Positions 36,627 through 45,676 of a stretch of 64,000 bases of DNA are shown piece after piece (positions within the stretch are counted from its first letter, which is position 1; every line of letters begins with the position of its first letter). The DNA comes from Hyphomicrobium_A sp963782555 (GTDB lineage Bacteria; Pseudomonadota; Alphaproteobacteria; Rhizobiales; Hyphomicrobiaceae), in NCBI GenBank assembly GCA_963782555.1, contig CAWAKB010000001.1, positions 310,001 through 374,000 of the forward strand, written 5' to 3'. The translations under genes and the position numbers were made by a program. The notes under the pieces were generated by a model that was not told where the DNA came from, did not search any database, and saw only the letters and a list, made by a program, of their open reading frames with translations.

Positions 36627-37772
36627 CGGAGAAAGAGACCTCGGTTCTGCTGGCGGCGGGCGGCACGGGCGGGCATCTGTTCCCGGCCCAGGCGCTTGCC
36701 GAGGAGCTGCAGCGGCGCGCTATTGTGGTCGACCTCGTGACCGACATGCGCGGCGACCGCTACGGCACGGGCTTTCCGGCGCGCCACGTCTACCGCGTTC
36801 CTGCCGCCACGCTCGCCGGCCGCTCACCGGCGGCAATGGCGCGCACCGCGTTCCTGCTCGCACGCGGTCTTGCGGCGGCGTACACGCTCTTGGGCAAAGT
36901 GAGGCCCAAGGCCGTCGTCGGCTTCGGCGGCTACCCCACCTTCCCGCCGCTCAGGGCGGCGGGCCTGCGCGGTATCGCCACGGCCCTGCATGAGCAGAAC
37001 GCCGTCCTCGGCCGCGCCAACCGCATGCTCGCAAAGAGCGTCACGCGCATCGCGACCTCGTTTGAGACGACCCGGTTCTTGGGGCCGGAGTTGGAGTCGA
37101 AGGCGACGCTGACCGGCAATCCGGTCCGTTCGGCGGTGATCGAAGCGGCACGGCGCCCTTACGCAAAGCCGGAGTCCGCCGCCACAGTCGAGCTCGTCGT
37201 GTTTGGTGGCAGCCAAGGTGCGCACTTTTTTTCCGAGGCCGTGCCCCCCGCGCTCGCGCAATTGCCGGCCGAGGTCCGCGGGCGCCTCAACGTGGTGCAG
37301 CAGGCGCGCGCCGAGGATGTCGAGGCGGTCGTCGAGGCTTACCGCGCGGCCGGTATTCGCGCCGAGGTAGCAGCGTTCTTCCGGGATTTGCCGCAACGCA
37401 TGGGCGCCGCCCACCTGGTCATTGGCCGCTCCGGTGCCTCCACGGTAGCCGAGCTGACGGTCATTGGGCGCCCGTCGATCCTGGTTCCGCTGCCCCATAC
37501 CCTCGACAACGACCAGCTCCAGAATGCGCTGAGGCTTGCCGAAATCAGGCGCAGCTTGGTGTATCGAGCAAAAGGATCTTTCGCCCGGACGCTTGGCGGG
37601 TGATATCGGTACACTTTTCGGCGATCCTGACAGGCTGGCGGCGGCCGCCGTCGCAGCCAAACGGTTGGGACGCCCCGACGCGGTTGGGCGCTTGGCCGAC
37701 GTCGTCGAGGCGCTTATCAAAGAGGGATGCGGGGCTCGCGGGACCGACGCCATAAGCGGGCCACGAAGCTAG
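36623..37772 (+). CDS. murG: UDP-GlcNAc:lipid I GlcNAc transferase, one frameshift
   Basis: The enzyme makes lipid II from lipid I at the inner face of the membrane. The sequence starts GTG 36623 and shows LLAAGGTGGHLFPA and FGGSQGA, both MurG signatures. The frame breaks at 37541-37544, where one A too many in an AAA run shifts it; without it the text reads LAESGAAWCIEQKDL, the expected C-terminal region. The stop codon TAG at 37770-37772 lies inside the first palindromic repeat of the murG-murC gap, so the tail after about GCGAR is altered relative to a usual end. Confidence 0.85.
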
Positions 37773-37843
37773 TGATGATCGAGAAACTCGCCTGTTCTGG
37801 CGGCAAGGTCCTTAGCGAATTTCTCGATCTCAATCCCACTAGC
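37768..37843. repeat. Palindromic MITE-like element, copy 1
   Basis: The 76-base element is bounded by GCTAGTG and CACTAGC and contains an internal 15-base inverted repeat (37777-37791 with 37815-37829, 14 of 15 pairing). It overlaps the murG stop. The CTAGTG ends are shared with copy 2. Confidence 0.65.
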
Positions 37844-37855
37844 AACTCTAAAAGA

Positions 37856-37933
37856 CTAGTGTCCCTTGTGATTCCGAAGTTCGCTCCTGAAACTAGCGTT
37901 GAACGCCGGCGAGCTTCAAAATCGGGACACTAG
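37856..37933. repeat. Palindromic MITE-like element, copy 2
   Basis: The 78-base element has perfect 10-base terminal inverted repeats (CTAGTGTCCC and GGGACACTAG) and an internal imperfect repeat (GATTCCGAAGTTCGC with the complement of GCGAGCTTCAAAATC). The TA inside both ends would fit insertion at a TA target, as in IS630/mariner-type elements. There is no transposase. Confidence 0.65.
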
Positions 37934-37976
37934 CCACATTGGACGGCGGCAACGGGGACGAGGGAAGTCTAACACC

Positions 37977-39416
37977 ATGCAAATGCCCCGCGAGATCGGG
38001 ACGTTCCACATCATCGGCATCGGCGGCATCGGTATGAGCGCCATTGCCGAGATCCTGCTGGCCACAGGCTATGCCGTCCAGGGCAGCGACCAGAAGGACA
38101 GCGCCAACGTCCGCCGCCTGCGCGCCAAGGGCGTCCGCGTGTTCATCGGGCATGATCCGGTGAACCTGGTCGGCGCGCGCTATGTCGTCATCTCGAGCGC
38201 GGTGAAGGCCACCAACCCGGAGCTGGAGGCGGCGCGCGCCAAGGGGCTGCCCGTGATCCGCCGCTCCGAGATGCTGGCCGAGCTGATGCGGCTCTACTCC
38301 ACGGTCTCGGTGACCGGCACGCACGGCAAGACAACCATCACATCACTGCTAGCCCATGTCTTCACCGCCAGCGGGATCGATCCTACCGTGATCTCGGGCG
38401 GCATCATCAACGACTGGGGAACGAACGCGCGGCTCGGCAAGGGCAAGTGGATGATCGTGGAGGCCGACGAGTCCGACGGCACCTTCGTCAGGCTTCCGAC
38501 CGAAATCGGCATCGTCACCAATATCGACCCCGAGCACCTCGACCATTTCAAGACGGTCGAGAACATGCATCGCGAGTTCGAGACGTTCTTCCGCAACATT
38601 CCCTTCTACGGGCTCGCAGTCACGTGCATCGATCATCCGGTGGTGCGCGCGATGGTTGAGCGGCTCGAGCTGCGCCGCGACGGGCGCCGTCTCCTGACCT
38701 ATGGTACCTCTGCGGATGCCGACCTTGTGCTGCGCGGGCTGCGCCACGAGCGCGGTGCGATTGTTATCGATGCCGATCTCGGTCCGCGCGTGCGCGGTGG
38801 TGAGCGGGCTATTCGCGGCTGGATGATCCCCGTTCTCGGCGAGCACAACGCGCTCAATACGCTTGCAGCCATTGCTGCAGCGGCCGAGGCCGGCATTCCC
38901 GACGGCGCCATTGCTAAGAGCCTGGCGAGCTTCAAAGGCGTGAAACGGCAATTCGAGCTGACCGGCACCTGGAACGATGCTGCGATCTACGACGACTACG
39001 CGCATCATCCAACCGAGATTAAGGCCGTGCTGGCTGCGGCGCGCGCCGGCGTTCCCGGACGCCTCATTGCCGTGTTCGAGCCGCACCGCTACAGCCGTGT
39101 GCACGATCTCTTTGCCGAGTTCTGTGCCTGTTTTCACGACGCCGACAGCGTCATCGTCGGGCCGCTCTATTCGGCCGGCGAGCAACCCCTGCCGGGCATC
39201 GATCACCGCTACATGGCCGAAGGCATTCGTGCGGCGGGTCAGGCCGCCGTAACGGCCATCGAGAACCCTCGCGACCTGGTGCCGCTGCTGCAGCGGACCC
39301 TGCGCCCGGGCGATACTGTCGTCTGCCTCGGGGCCGGCACGTCGACGGAGTGGGCCCATGCGCTCCCCGATTGGCTCGGCACGCAAGAGCCGCGTCGCGC
39401 GGGGGGCGCGTTATAA
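37977..39416 (+). CDS. murC: UDP-MurNAc:L-alanine ligase
   Basis: This 479-residue Mur ligase adds L-Ala, the first residue of the stem. Landmarks: the N-terminal HIIGIGGIGMSAIAEIL, ATP loop TGTHGKTTI, and YDDYAHHPTEI. ATG 37977 (MQMPREIG) is preceded by GAGGGA and matches the usual start. It is separated from murG by about 200 bases carrying two repeats, unlike the tight packing elsewhere. Confidence 0.95.
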   Translation: MQMPREIGTFHIIGIGGIGMSAIAEILLATGYAVQGSDQKDSANVRRLRAKGVRVFIGHDPVNLVGARYVVISSAVKATNPELEAARAKGLPVIRRSEMLAELMRLYSTVSVTGTHGKTTITSLLAHVFTASGIDPTVISGGIINDWGTNARLGKGKWMIVEADESDGTFVRLPTEIGIVTNIDPEHLDHFKTVENMHREFETFFRNIPFYGLAVTCIDHPVVRAMVERLELRRDGRRLLTYGTSADADLVLRGLRHERGAIVIDADLGPRVRGGERAIRGWMIPVLGEHNALNTLAAIAAAAEAGIPDGAIAKSLASFKGVKRQFELTGTWNDAAIYDDYAHHPTEIKAVLAAARAGVPGRLIAVFEPHRYSRVHDLFAEFCACFHDADSVIVGPLYSAGEQPLPGIDHRYMAEGIRAAGQAAVTAIENPRDLVPLLQRTLRPGDTVVCLGAGTSTEWAHALPDWLGTQEPRRAGGAL

Positions 39417-39451
39417 GATAGCGCTTTACGAATTGCGCCGGAGGCGCCCCG

Positions 39452-40418
39452 TTGACGTTTCCCGACCTCACCGCCGAGCTCAAAGCAAAGCTGCCCGAAT
39501 TGAAAGGGCGGCTCTCGGCCAATGTTCCGCTCGCCGACATCACGTGGTTCCGCGTGGGCGGCCCGGCGCAAGTGCTGTTTGCGCCTGCTGATGAGGCGGA
39601 CCTTGCCTACTTCCTCAAGGGGCTGCCGTTGGAGCTGCCCGTGATGTTGGTTGGGCTCGGCTCCAACCTGCTGGTACGCGATGGCGGCTTGCCGGGCGTC
39701 GTCGTGCGCTTGGGGCGCGGGTTTTCCGCGGTCAACGCCGAGCCGGGTCACCGCGTGCGGGCAGGCACTGCGGTTCCGGACGTGAAGGTTGCCCGCGCGG
39801 CGGCCGAGGCCGGCATCGCCGGGCTCGCGTTCTATCGCGGCATTCCTGGCTCCATCGGCGGCGCGCTGCGCATGAACGCCGGCGCACACGGGTGCGAGAC
39901 GAAGGACGTTCTGATCGAGGCCCGCGCCGTCGATCGCCGGGGTAACGTGCACGCGTTGTCGCTCGCCGACATGGGCTTCACATACCGGCATAGCGCGGTG
40001 CCCGACGACTTCATCCTCACCGAGGCCCTGTTCCAGGGAGCCCCCGGCGACCAGGCTGCAATCTTGCGGCAGATGGACGAGGTCGCCGACTACCGCGAGA
40101 AGAACCAGCCGATCCGCGAGCGCACCGGCGGCTCGACCTTCAGAAAATCCTCCCGGAGCGAGCGCCTGGAAGCTGATCGACGAGGCCGGCTGCCGCGGAT
40201 TGCGCGTGGGCGGAGCCAAGGTGTCGGACATGCACTGCAACTTTCTCATCAACGAGGGCAGTGCCACGGCCGAGGACATCGAGCGTCTCGGCGAGACCGT
40301 GCGGGCGCGCGTCAAGGCGCGCTCCGGCATCCAGCTGCAGTGGGAGATCATCCGCTTGGGCGCGCCGCTTCCCGGTTGCCCGATAGGTGAAGCGCTGGCG
40401 GAGGCCGCGGTCTCATGA
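39452..40418 (+). CDS. murB: UDP-N-acetylenolpyruvoylglucosamine reductase, one frameshift
   Basis: This FAD enzyme completes UDP-MurNAc synthesis. It starts TTG 39452 behind GGAGG. The FAD-binding segment GLGSNLLVRDGG and GGSTF with its catalytic Ser are visible. The frame breaks at 40144-40147, where one A too many in an AAAA run shifts it; the corrected text reads GGSTFRNPPGASAWKLIDEAGC. The last 70 residues then follow normally to the stop overlapping ddl (ATGA). An essential gene with a homopolymer indel suggests a consensus error. Confidence 0.85.
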
Positions 40419-41362
40419 TCGGAGAAGTGCCGGCGCGCACGCACGACCACGTCGCCGTGCTCCTGGGCGGCTGGTCGGCGGAACGCGAGATCAGCCTTAA
40501 GTCGGGCGCCGCGGTTGCCGCCGCGCTGGAAGGCGAGGGCTATCGCCTCACCAAGATCGACGTGGGGCGCGACATTGCCGCCCGGCTCGTCGAGACGAAG
40601 CCCGATGTCTGCTTCAACGCCCTGCACGGCCGCTTTGGCGAGGATGGCTGCGTTCAGGGCGTCCTGGAGTGTCTCGGCATTCCCTATACGCACTCGGGCG
40701 TGCTCGCCTCGGCACTTGCCATGCACAAGGAGCGCGCCAAGGACGTGATGCGTGCCGCCGGCGTGCCCGTCGCCGACGCCGAGGTGGTGTCGCGCCGGGA
40801 AGCGGTCGAGCGCCACATCCTGAAGCCGCCTTACGTGGTGAAGCCGGTGGCGGAAGGCTCCAGTGTTGGGGTGGTCATCGTCGGCGGCGGCGCCAATCGT
40901 CCCCCAGAAGCCATCCTAAAAGGCGGCGCTGCCGACGAGCTCGTGATGGTCGAGCGCTACATTCCCGGCCGCGAGCTTACCTGCGCGATGATCGGCGACT
41001 TCGTGTCGGATGTGATCGAGATTGTGCCGCAGAAGGGGCTCGCCTTCTACGACTATGAGGCCAAATACGCCCCCGGCGGCTCCCGTCACGCGCTTCCGGC
41101 CGATATTTTACCAGATGTTTACCAATTGGTCCGGAAATACACATCTGCCGCCTGCAGGGCGCTCGGATGTCGAGGCGCGGCGCGGGCGGATTTTCGCTAC
41201 GACGACCGGACCGACGGGACAGGCGAGCTGGTTTGTCTGGAGGTCAACACCCAGCCGGGTATGACCGAGACCTCGCTGGTTCCCGAGCTGGCGCAACACG
41301 CGGGATGGTCGTTCGGCGAGCTCGTGCGTTGGCTGGTCGAGGATGCGAGTTGCAACAGGTAG
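40415..41362 (+). CDS. ddl: D-alanine:D-alanine ligase
   Basis: The 315-residue ATP-grasp ligase makes D-Ala-D-Ala for MurF. Landmarks: VAVLLGGWSAEREISL, HGRFGEDG, YVVKPVAEGSSVGV and the C-terminal EVNTQPGMTETSL. It overlaps murB by 4 bases. The end overlaps the chosen ftsQ start. Confidence 0.95.
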   Translation: MIGEVPARTHDHVAVLLGGWSAEREISLKSGAAVAAALEGEGYRLTKIDVGRDIAARLVETKPDVCFNALHGRFGEDGCVQGVLECLGIPYTHSGVLASALAMHKERAKDVMRAAGVPVADAEVVSRREAVERHILKPPYVVKPVAEGSSVGVVIVGGGANRPPEAILKGGAADELVMVERYIPGRELTCAMIGDFVSDVIEIVPQKGLAFYDYEAKYAPGGSRHALPADILPDVYQLVRKYTSAACRALGCRGAARADFRYDDRTDGTGELVCLEVNTQPGMTETSLVPELAQHAGWSFGELVRWLVEDASCNR

Positions 41363-42288
41363 GGGGCGCTTTCGGTATTTGGCAGCGGGTGCGGATCGCA
41401 CCGTCGCTCACTCCTCCCACGGCACTACCTCCCCACTCGACCCTGAGCACGACGTCGGCTGGCTCGCTCGCGCTCTCCTCCACAGGCCCCCGCGCGAAGC
41501 GGCGCCCGCGCGCCTATGGGCGCAAGCTGGGGCTGGCGATCTTCGCCACCTTGTCGGGCGCGCTGGCCTTCTCGCTGCTTACGCATGGCGGCCGTGAGAC
41601 GCGGAACGTGGTTTCGCTCCTGCAAGACGCGCAAGAGGCGCTGGCGTGGGCCGGGCTCGGTATCGATCAGGTTGCGGTGAGCGGGCAGCGGTTTACCTCC
41701 AACTCCGACATCTTCAATGCCGTCGATCTGCCCCACGCACGCTTCCTTCTGACCTTCGATAGCGCAGCCGCGCGCGCGCGCATCGAAGAACTTCCCTGGA
41801 TCGAGACCGCCAGCATAAGCCGGGTATTCCCCGGCTCGCTGGACATTCGCGTCACCGAGCGCAAGCCGATTGCGCTTTGGCAGAATAAGGACCGGGAATA
41901 CCTCATTGACGCGTCGGGCCGGATGCTGTCGGGGGTAAAGCCAGGCTCGCAGGTGAACCTGCCGCGCTTGACAGGCGCGGGCGCTCCCCAGCAAGCCCAG
42001 GCCCTGCTCGAGCTCATGATGCGCTACCCGCGCATTTGGGAGCGCTTCGAGCTTGCCGAGCGCGTCGGAGAGCGCCGCTGGACGCTGCACCTCAAGGACC
42101 GCGTGACGATACATCTCGGCGCTGATCGCGAGGCGGTCGCCTTCGCGGCGCTGACCTCGCCCGACGATCTCGGCGCACTTCTTTCCGGTCACGACATCAT
42201 CATCGACCTGCGCACCCAAGGACGCATCACCGTGCGTCGCGACAAGCGGTCCGCAGGCGCACCGTCCGCACCCGCCACGCAAAGCTAG
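41350..42288 (+). CDS. ftsQ: Cell division protein FtsQ
   Basis: This bitopic divisome protein is about 312 residues. A cytoplasmic head precedes a single membrane helix (about residues 60-80), then a POTRA-type domain (VSGQRFTSNSDIFNAVD) and a beta domain (YLIDASGRML). The start is uncertain: TTG 41350, behind GAGGATG, overlaps ddl; GTG 41389 is an alternative. Confidence 0.85.
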   Translation: MQQVGGAFGIWQRVRIAPSLTPPTALPPHSTLSTTSAGSLALSSTGPRAKRRPRAYGRKLGLAIFATLSGALAFSLLTHGGRETRNVVSLLQDAQEALAWAGLGIDQVAVSGQRFTSNSDIFNAVDLPHARFLLTFDSAAARARIEELPWIETASISRVFPGSLDIRVTERKPIALWQNKDREYLIDASGRMLSGVKPGSQVNLPRLTGAGAPQQAQALLELMMRYPRIWERFELAERVGERRWTLHLKDRVTIHLGADREAVAFAALTSPDDLGALLSGHDIIIDLRTQGRITVRRDKRSAGAPSAPATQS

Positions 42289-42302
42289 CCGAGGAGTTGG
42301 AG

Positions 42303-43580
42303 ATGCTGAGCCGCGACAGGATTGAGGGCCGACACACGGAGATCGTGGGTCTGCTCGACATCGGGACGAGCAAGATCGCCTGCCTCATCGCCGCGCTCGA
42401 GCCCGGAGAGCAGCCGGGCGAGGGACGGCGTACCAAGGTTCTCGGCGTCGGCCACTTGCGCGCGCGTGGCCTCAAGGGCGGCGTGATCACCGATCTGGCA
42501 GAGGCGGAGGCGTCCATCCGTGCGACGATTGCCCAGGCCGAGCGGATGGCACGCGTGACGCTCGAGGAGGTGTTCGTCTCGGTCTCCTGCGGGCGGCTCC
42601 AATCGTCGAATTTTGCCGCAACCGTCGACGTGGACGGGGGCATCGTGCGCACCCGCGATATCGAGCGCCTGATGGCGGGAGGCCGCTCCTGGGCCGAGAA
42701 GGAGGGGCGCTCGCTCATCCATCTCAACCGCATCGGCTTCCGCCTCGATGGCATGCCGGGCAGCAGCGATCCGCGCGGCATGGCGGCCCGGCACCTCTCC
42801 GCCGACCTGCACACCGTCACCGCCGACGAGGCTCCGGTGCGCAACCTGCTGCTCGTAGTCGAGCGCTGCTATCTCGCGGTCCGCGCGCTTGTCGTTGCGC
42901 CCTATGCCAGCGCTATCGCCGCCACCAGCGAGGAGGAGCGCCGCCTGGGCGTCACCTGCATCGACATTGGTGGCGGCACCGCAACCGTTGCCGTGTTCGC
43001 CGAGGGCCACTTCATCCACGCGGCGACGGTGCCGGTCGGCGGTCATCACATCACGTTTGACATCGCGCACGCGTTGCAGACGCCACTTGCGGAAGCCGAG
43101 CAAATCAAGACGCTATATGGCACAATGGTCGGCGCTCAGTCGGACGAGCACGAGGCCTTTTCCTATGCGCTGGCAAGCGAGGACGAAGGGGCGCGCGGTC
43201 GTGTGACGAAGGCGCAGCTCGCAGAAATCGTCCGCCCGCGGGTGGCGACTATCTTGGGGCTGGTGCGCGAGCAGATGGATTTGGCCGGCGTGACGCAGTT
43301 TGCCGGTGAGCGCGTGGTGCTGACGGGGGGCACGAGCGGGCTGGTCGGTATTGGTGAGTTTGCCGCCAATGTGCTTGGCCGGCCCGTGCGGGTGGCCAAG
43401 CCCCAGCAGGCGGCAGGACTGCCGCAAAGCGTCTCAAGTCCCGCGTTTTCGACGGTTGCCGGTCTTCTCGCTATCGCAGCTGCGGGTGGTGAGGAGGTCT
43501 TTTCGGGCGGCAGTCACGAGTCGGCGGGGGAAGGGTACCTGGGGCGCGTGGGGCAATGGCTCAAAGCCGGGTTCGGCTGA
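42303..43580 (+). CDS. ftsA: Cell division protein FtsA
   Basis: The 425-residue actin-like ATPase tethers FtsZ to the membrane. Landmarks: GLLDIGTSKIACLIA (phosphate-1 loop), CIDIGGGTATVAVF (phosphate-2), VLTGGTSGLVGIGEF (adenosine motif) and a C-terminal amphipathic tail (GRVGQWLKAGFG). ATG 42303 is behind GAGGAG at 6 bases. Confidence 0.95.
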   Translation: MLSRDRIEGRHTEIVGLLDIGTSKIACLIAALEPGEQPGEGRRTKVLGVGHLRARGLKGGVITDLAEAEASIRATIAQAERMARVTLEEVFVSVSCGRLQSSNFAATVDVDGGIVRTRDIERLMAGGRSWAEKEGRSLIHLNRIGFRLDGMPGSSDPRGMAARHLSADLHTVTADEAPVRNLLLVVERCYLAVRALVVAPYASAIAATSEEERRLGVTCIDIGGGTATVAVFAEGHFIHAATVPVGGHHITFDIAHALQTPLAEAEQIKTLYGTMVGAQSDEHEAFSYALASEDEGARGRVTKAQLAEIVRPRVATILGLVREQMDLAGVTQFAGERVVLTGGTSGLVGIGEFAANVLGRPVRVAKPQQAAGLPQSVSSPAFSTVAGLLAIAAAGGEEVFSGGSHESAGEGYLGRVGQWLKAGFG

Positions 43581-43595
43581 GAGAGCCGGGATTAA

Positions 43596-43620
43596 GGCGC
43601 CCGGGCACTCCCGGGGCGCC
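43596..43620. promoter_or_regulatory. GC-rich hairpin between ftsA and ftsZ
   Basis: GGCGCCCGGG and CCCGGGGCGCC form a strong stem with a 4-base loop (one bulged base). There is no T-run, so partial attenuation or an mRNA-stability element is more likely than a full terminator. It stands 66 bases before the ftsZ start. Confidence 0.45.
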
Positions 43621-43685
43621 ACGAACTGGGAGGGGCGGATGCCAGGACGGCTCAGTCGAGCGGCATTAAAAGGCTCGCGTGCGCA

Positions 43686-45380
43686 ATGAGCATCAAGCTG
43701 GAGCTTCCCAAGCTATCCGACTTGAAGCCGCGGATCACCGTCATCGGCGTGGGCGGCGCCGGCTGCAACGCCATCAACAACATGATCGCCGCCGGTCTCA
43801 ACGGCGTCGATTTCGTCGTTGCCAACACCGACGCGCAAGCGCTTGCCGCTTCCAGCGCCGAGCACCGCCTGCAGCTCGGCGTCAACCTGACAGAGGGATT
43901 GGGTGCGGGCTCCAAGCCCGAGATTGGCGAGGCCGCCGCCGAGGAGGCGGTCGACGACATTCGCGCGCAAGTCATCGGCTCTCATATGGTCTTCATCGCC
44001 GCCGGCATGGGCGGCGGCACCGGGACAGGGGCGGCGGCGGTGATCGCTCGCGTCGCCAAGGAGCTGGGGATCCTCGCCGTCGGCATCGTGACCAAGCCGT
44101 TCCATTTCGAAGGCGCGCGGCGCATGCGCACCGCCGAGGCCGGCATTGCCGAGATGCGCAAGCAGGTCGACACGCTGATCGTCATCCCCAACCAGAATCT
44201 ATTTCGCGTCGCCAACGAGAAGACGACGTTCGCCGAGGCTTTCGTCTTGGCCGACCAGGTTCTCTATTCGGGCGTCGCCTGCATCGTAGACCTCATCATC
44301 AAGGAAGGTCTGATCAACCTCGACTTTGCCGATGTGCGCACCATCATGAGCGGCATGGGCTCGGCGGTGATGGGCACCGGTGAGGCCTCTGGTGAGCGCC
44401 GCGCCAGCCTTGCGGCGGAGGAGGCGATTGCCAATCCGCTTCTCGACGAGGTGTCGCTGAAGGGGGCGAAAGGCCTCCTATTGTCGATCACCGGCGGCAA
44501 TGATCTGACGCTCTACGAGGTGGATGAGGCAGCGAGCCGCGTGCGCCAGGAGGTCGATTCGGAGGCCAACATCATCGTCGGCGCTACGTTTGACGATACG
44601 CTCGGCGACCGCGTGCGGGTTTCGATCGTCGCGTCCGGTATGGCGATTGCCAACGAGAATACGGCGCCCGCAGCAAGTCCGTCGGAGCTGCGGTTGCGCG
44701 CTTCCAAAGCCGCTGCCGCAGCGGCTGTAGGGGAGAAGACGCGGCCCATTCCTCCGAGTGCTGCGCCCGATGACGATCTGCGCCGTCGTCTGTCGGAAGC
44801 CATCGGGTACGACGCGGGTGAGGCGCGTGCAGCTCCTGAGAGCAGCCGCGAGCCTTCCGCTGGCGCGACGCGCGAAGGGTGGCGGGCCCCCGGTGACGTC
44901 GTTATCGAGGAAGGCTTCTCGCATCTGACTTGGCTTGCCCAATCGGCGCGTTCGCGCGCGCGCGAAGGCGATGTGGCGAAGGAGCCTGCGCAAGAGTTCA
45001 GGCCCGCGCCGCCGGCCGACATCCGACGTGGTGCGCGACGTATGCCCGAGGTCGACGACTTTCCACCGATCATGCAGCGCGAGTATCGCGCTAAGGTTGG
45101 CAATAGTGCTGAGACGCCGCCCCGATTGCCGGGCGCTGGCGAACTCGTCACTGATGGCTTGTCGCGCCTTGGGATCCTCCAACGCATCATGGGGCGCGGG
45201 CGTCGCCTTGAGGATGGGGACGCGGAGGACGCCGCGAATCACACCTACGATTCTGGCGAGAACGAGTCGCTCGCACCGTCCGAGGAAGAAGGTTGGTGGA
45301 AGGAGGATGTGCCCACTGAGACCGAACCCGAGGAGCGGCCGGGATCGGTGCCCGCCTTGTTCAATCGGCTGCGCAAGTAG
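43686..45380 (+). CDS. ftsZ: Cell division GTPase FtsZ
   Basis: The 564-residue tubulin homologue forms the Z-ring. The GTP-binding tubulin signature is GMGGGTGTGAA. The core ends near residue 320 and is followed by a long alphaproteobacterial C-terminal linker (about 230 residues) with the segment RMPEVDDFPPIMQREY. The last residues read SVPALFNRLRK, which departs from the IPAFLRRQ-type peptide usual in alphaproteobacteria. Confidence 0.96.
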   Translation: MSIKLELPKLSDLKPRITVIGVGGAGCNAINNMIAAGLNGVDFVVANTDAQALAASSAEHRLQLGVNLTEGLGAGSKPEIGEAAAEEAVDDIRAQVIGSHMVFIAAGMGGGTGTGAAAVIARVAKELGILAVGIVTKPFHFEGARRMRTAEAGIAEMRKQVDTLIVIPNQNLFRVANEKTTFAEAFVLADQVLYSGVACIVDLIIKEGLINLDFADVRTIMSGMGSAVMGTGEASGERRASLAAEEAIANPLLDEVSLKGAKGLLLSITGGNDLTLYEVDEAASRVRQEVDSEANIIVGATFDDTLGDRVRVSIVASGMAIANENTAPAASPSELRLRASKAAAAAAVGEKTRPIPPSAAPDDDLRRRLSEAIGYDAGEARAAPESSREPSAGATREGWRAPGDVVIEEGFSHLTWLAQSARSRAREGDVAKEPAQEFRPAPPADIRRGARRMPEVDDFPPIMQREYRAKVGNSAETPPRLPGAGELVTDGLSRLGILQRIMGRGRRLEDGDAEDAANHTYDSGENESLAPSEEEGWWKEDVPTETEPEERPGSVPALFNRLRK

Positions 45381-45676
45381 GGGCTGGACTCACAGCCGAC
45401 GAATCATGTGCAAATCTGATTCGGTTCGAAGAGCGTGGTGGATTGGTAACACAGTGTAAGAAACCGTGATTTGGCGCCCATGATGGGCTCGGGGTATCGT
45501 TCGGATTGTTAACGACGTTGTTCGCCAAGTCCCCACGCAACAAGGGCGCGACAGTCAAAGACGCCCGAAAAAGTTAACGCAAATAGCGATTTGGGACACG
45601 GACAATCGCCGGGGGTGGGACGCCGCTGAGACTCGCTTGGCGGCCGTCGCCGAAGAGGCATCGAGGGACGGCGCAT
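45381..45676. promoter_or_regulatory. ftsZ-lpxC intergenic region with clustered GANTC sites
   Basis: The gap of 296 bases has four GANTC sites: GACTC 45387, GAATC 45401, GATTC 45418 and GACTC 45630, three of them within 36 bases. GANTC is the target of the cell-cycle methylase CcrM in alphaproteobacteria. It also has two GTTAAC motifs (near 45508 and 45574). It likely contains the lpxC promoter. No gene seen. Confidence 0.45.
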
